From Clostridiales bacterium (GTDB lineage: Bacteria; Bacillota_A; Clostridia; Oscillospirales; Acutalibacteraceae): DNA of 15,166 nt. The DNA is taken from NCBI GenBank assembly GCA_009774735.1, contig VSOH01000020.1:1-15166 (forward strand), given 5' to 3'. This document shows, in pieces, positions 14,299-15,166 of the stretch. Under the pieces are notes generated by a model. The model was given only the letters and a program-made list of their open reading frames with translations, had not been told where the DNA came from and made no database searches. A program made the position numbers and the translations under genes. The number at the start of each line of letters is the position of its first letter. Position 1 is the stretch's first letter.

Positions 14299-14820
14299 TT
14301 ATTTTATAAAAAGATAATTTGCATTTTTCTTAATCTGGTTAAATACCTGCTGTTTCATTTCGTCAGGTATATCTCTTTTAGGCAGAATTTTCACTTCAAA
14401 ACCAATAACAAAATAAAAATAGTTTTCAGCTTCGTAAATGGTTCTTATAACAGTAAAAGGGTAAACACTAATTATTCCTGCCTCGTTCATCCTTGGGATA
14501 TTTTTGTATTCAACAGTATTTTCATCAACTGTGATTTCACATGGTGAAAGATATTGCGTATCTGCTGCAATATATTTTTTAACCTTTTTTTCAATACCTG
14601 TATTGTAGAAATAAAGAAAATATGCACCGCAAATCACAAAAGCAATCACTGCAGCAATAATCAACGAGAAATTTCTGTTAACTATTAAATAGTAAATGAC
14701 AAATACAATAAATATTAATGCCGTAATTAACATAGGTATTAGCTTTGAGCGTTTGAACTGCAGTCTTTCCCAAACAATAAAATCCTCTTTTTTCAGTGTT
14801 GAGCGGAAGGTATTTTTCAT
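14299..14820 (-). CDS. YcxB-like two-helix membrane protein
   Basis: A 173-residue protein with two predicted transmembrane helices (about 27–46 and 51–71) followed by a cytoplasmic YcxB-like C-terminal domain. In that domain an ITVDENTVEY strand is followed by a pattern of aromatic residues (YFYFVIGFEVKILPKRDIP, about 134–152) typical of the family, whose function is unknown. AGGAGGG (plus 14827–14833) lies 6 bases before the start, and the ATG overlaps the stop of the upstream gene (ATGA). The pair appears to form a small operon that ends 78 bases before gyrA. Family membership rests on pattern recognition, not on a search. Confidence 0.7.
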   Translation of the reverse strand: MKNTFRSTLKKEDFIVWERLQFKRSKLIPMLITALIFIVFVIYYLIVNRNFSLIIAAVIAFVICGAYFLYFYNTGIEKKVKKYIAADTQYLSPCEITVDENTVEYKNIPRMNEAGIISVYPFTVIRTIYEAENYFYFVIGFEVKILPKRDIPDEMKQQVFNQIKKNANYLFIK

Positions 14821-15164
14821 CTCTTTCCCTCCTCAACTGTTGTGTTTTGCTTTAATAGTAAAATTATTTCATTTAATTCATTGCTGCTGTATCTTTCTTT
14901 GTTTATCACAAATACACCGGTTCTGTATGTTGGCATAATTATTAAAAGTTTTTCCGTTTCCTTAACAGAAAAAATACTCTGCCACGGAACAAATATTTTT
15001 TGATAGCTGTTTATAATCTCCAGCCCATCACCATATGTGGAAAGTGTTGCTTCACCTTTAATAGTAGGTGATGAAAAAAATTGCCTTTTCACTGCTTTTT
15101 TATTCATAATCCTTGCTGATATCATTAAAGCTATGATGAAAAACAAATATAATAAAAACATAGT
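14817..15164 (-). CDS. YcxB-like membrane protein, 5' partial
   Basis: The frame is open to the right edge. An ATG at 15161 exists, but only a few bases lie beyond it, so no ribosome binding site can be judged. From that Met there are 114 residues: one hydrophobic helix (about 2–18), a basic stretch (NKKAVKRQF) and a YcxB-like domain containing TLSTYGDGLEI, FVPWQSIFSVKE and a GVFVINKERYSS segment. The helix lines up with the second helix of the downstream paralog, so the first helix is probably missing and the gene is cut by the window edge. It ends by ATGA overlap with the next gene. Function is unknown; a tandem duplicate pair is likely. Confidence 0.6.
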   Translation of the reverse strand, partial: TMFLLYLFFIIALMISARIMNKKAVKRQFFSSPTIKGEATLSTYGDGLEIINSYQKIFVPWQSIFSVKETEKLLIIMPTYRTGVFVINKERYSSNELNEIILLLKQNTTVEEGKR

Positions 15165-15166
15165 GC

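Overview
The window reads as an origin-proximal piece of chromosome from a low-to-moderate GC Gram-positive bacterium of the class Clostridia, probably near the Oscillospiraceae/Ruminococcaceae. That placement rests on gene order (jag–mnmE–mnmG–rsmG–noc–parA–parB, the classic arrangement left of dnaA in Firmicutes), strong GGAGG-type ribosome binding sites, AT-rich third codon positions, and a serS directly behind parB. The exact genus cannot be read from the sequence. All genes are housekeeping. No phage, insertion sequence, CRISPR array, tRNA or rRNA was seen.

Layout. (1) 1–934: 3' part of jag (KhpB/EloR), whose start lies off the left edge, closed by a hairpin terminator. (2) 967–4999: mnmE, mnmG and rsmG in one run (tRNA wobble-uridine modification and 16S rRNA methylation), closed by a strong terminator. 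(3) 5011–5909: a ParB-family paralog of the Noc type with its own extended -10 promoter and two tandem hairpins behind it. (4) 5840–6180: an AT-rich spacer with two perfect parS sites and one degenerate one; the last parS is the centre of a 32-bp perfect palindrome whose right arm carries the -35 box of the parA promoter. (5) 6181–9853: parA, parB, serS and a YdcF-like membrane protein packed as one operon, ending in a bidirectional terminator. (6) 9867–15166, all on the minus strand: two membrane proteins of the YcxB type (one cut by the right edge), gyrA, and an LCP-family cell-wall ligase with an unusually long cytoplasmic tail.

How they work together. ParB loads at parS and, with ParA, organises and segregates the replication origin. 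The Noc-like paralog is predicted to bind a different site and may link nucleoid position to division. GyrA manages supercoiling, MnmE/MnmG and RsmG tune translation, SerRS charges tRNA-Ser, and the LCP protein and Jag relate to envelope growth. No wholly new system is evident. The points most worth following are the parS palindrome built into the parA promoter, the Noc-like protein without a membrane-targeting N-terminus, a SerRS that resembles the archaeal subgroup, the natural Ala at the quinolone-contact position of GyrA, and a gyrA that appears to face replication head-on.
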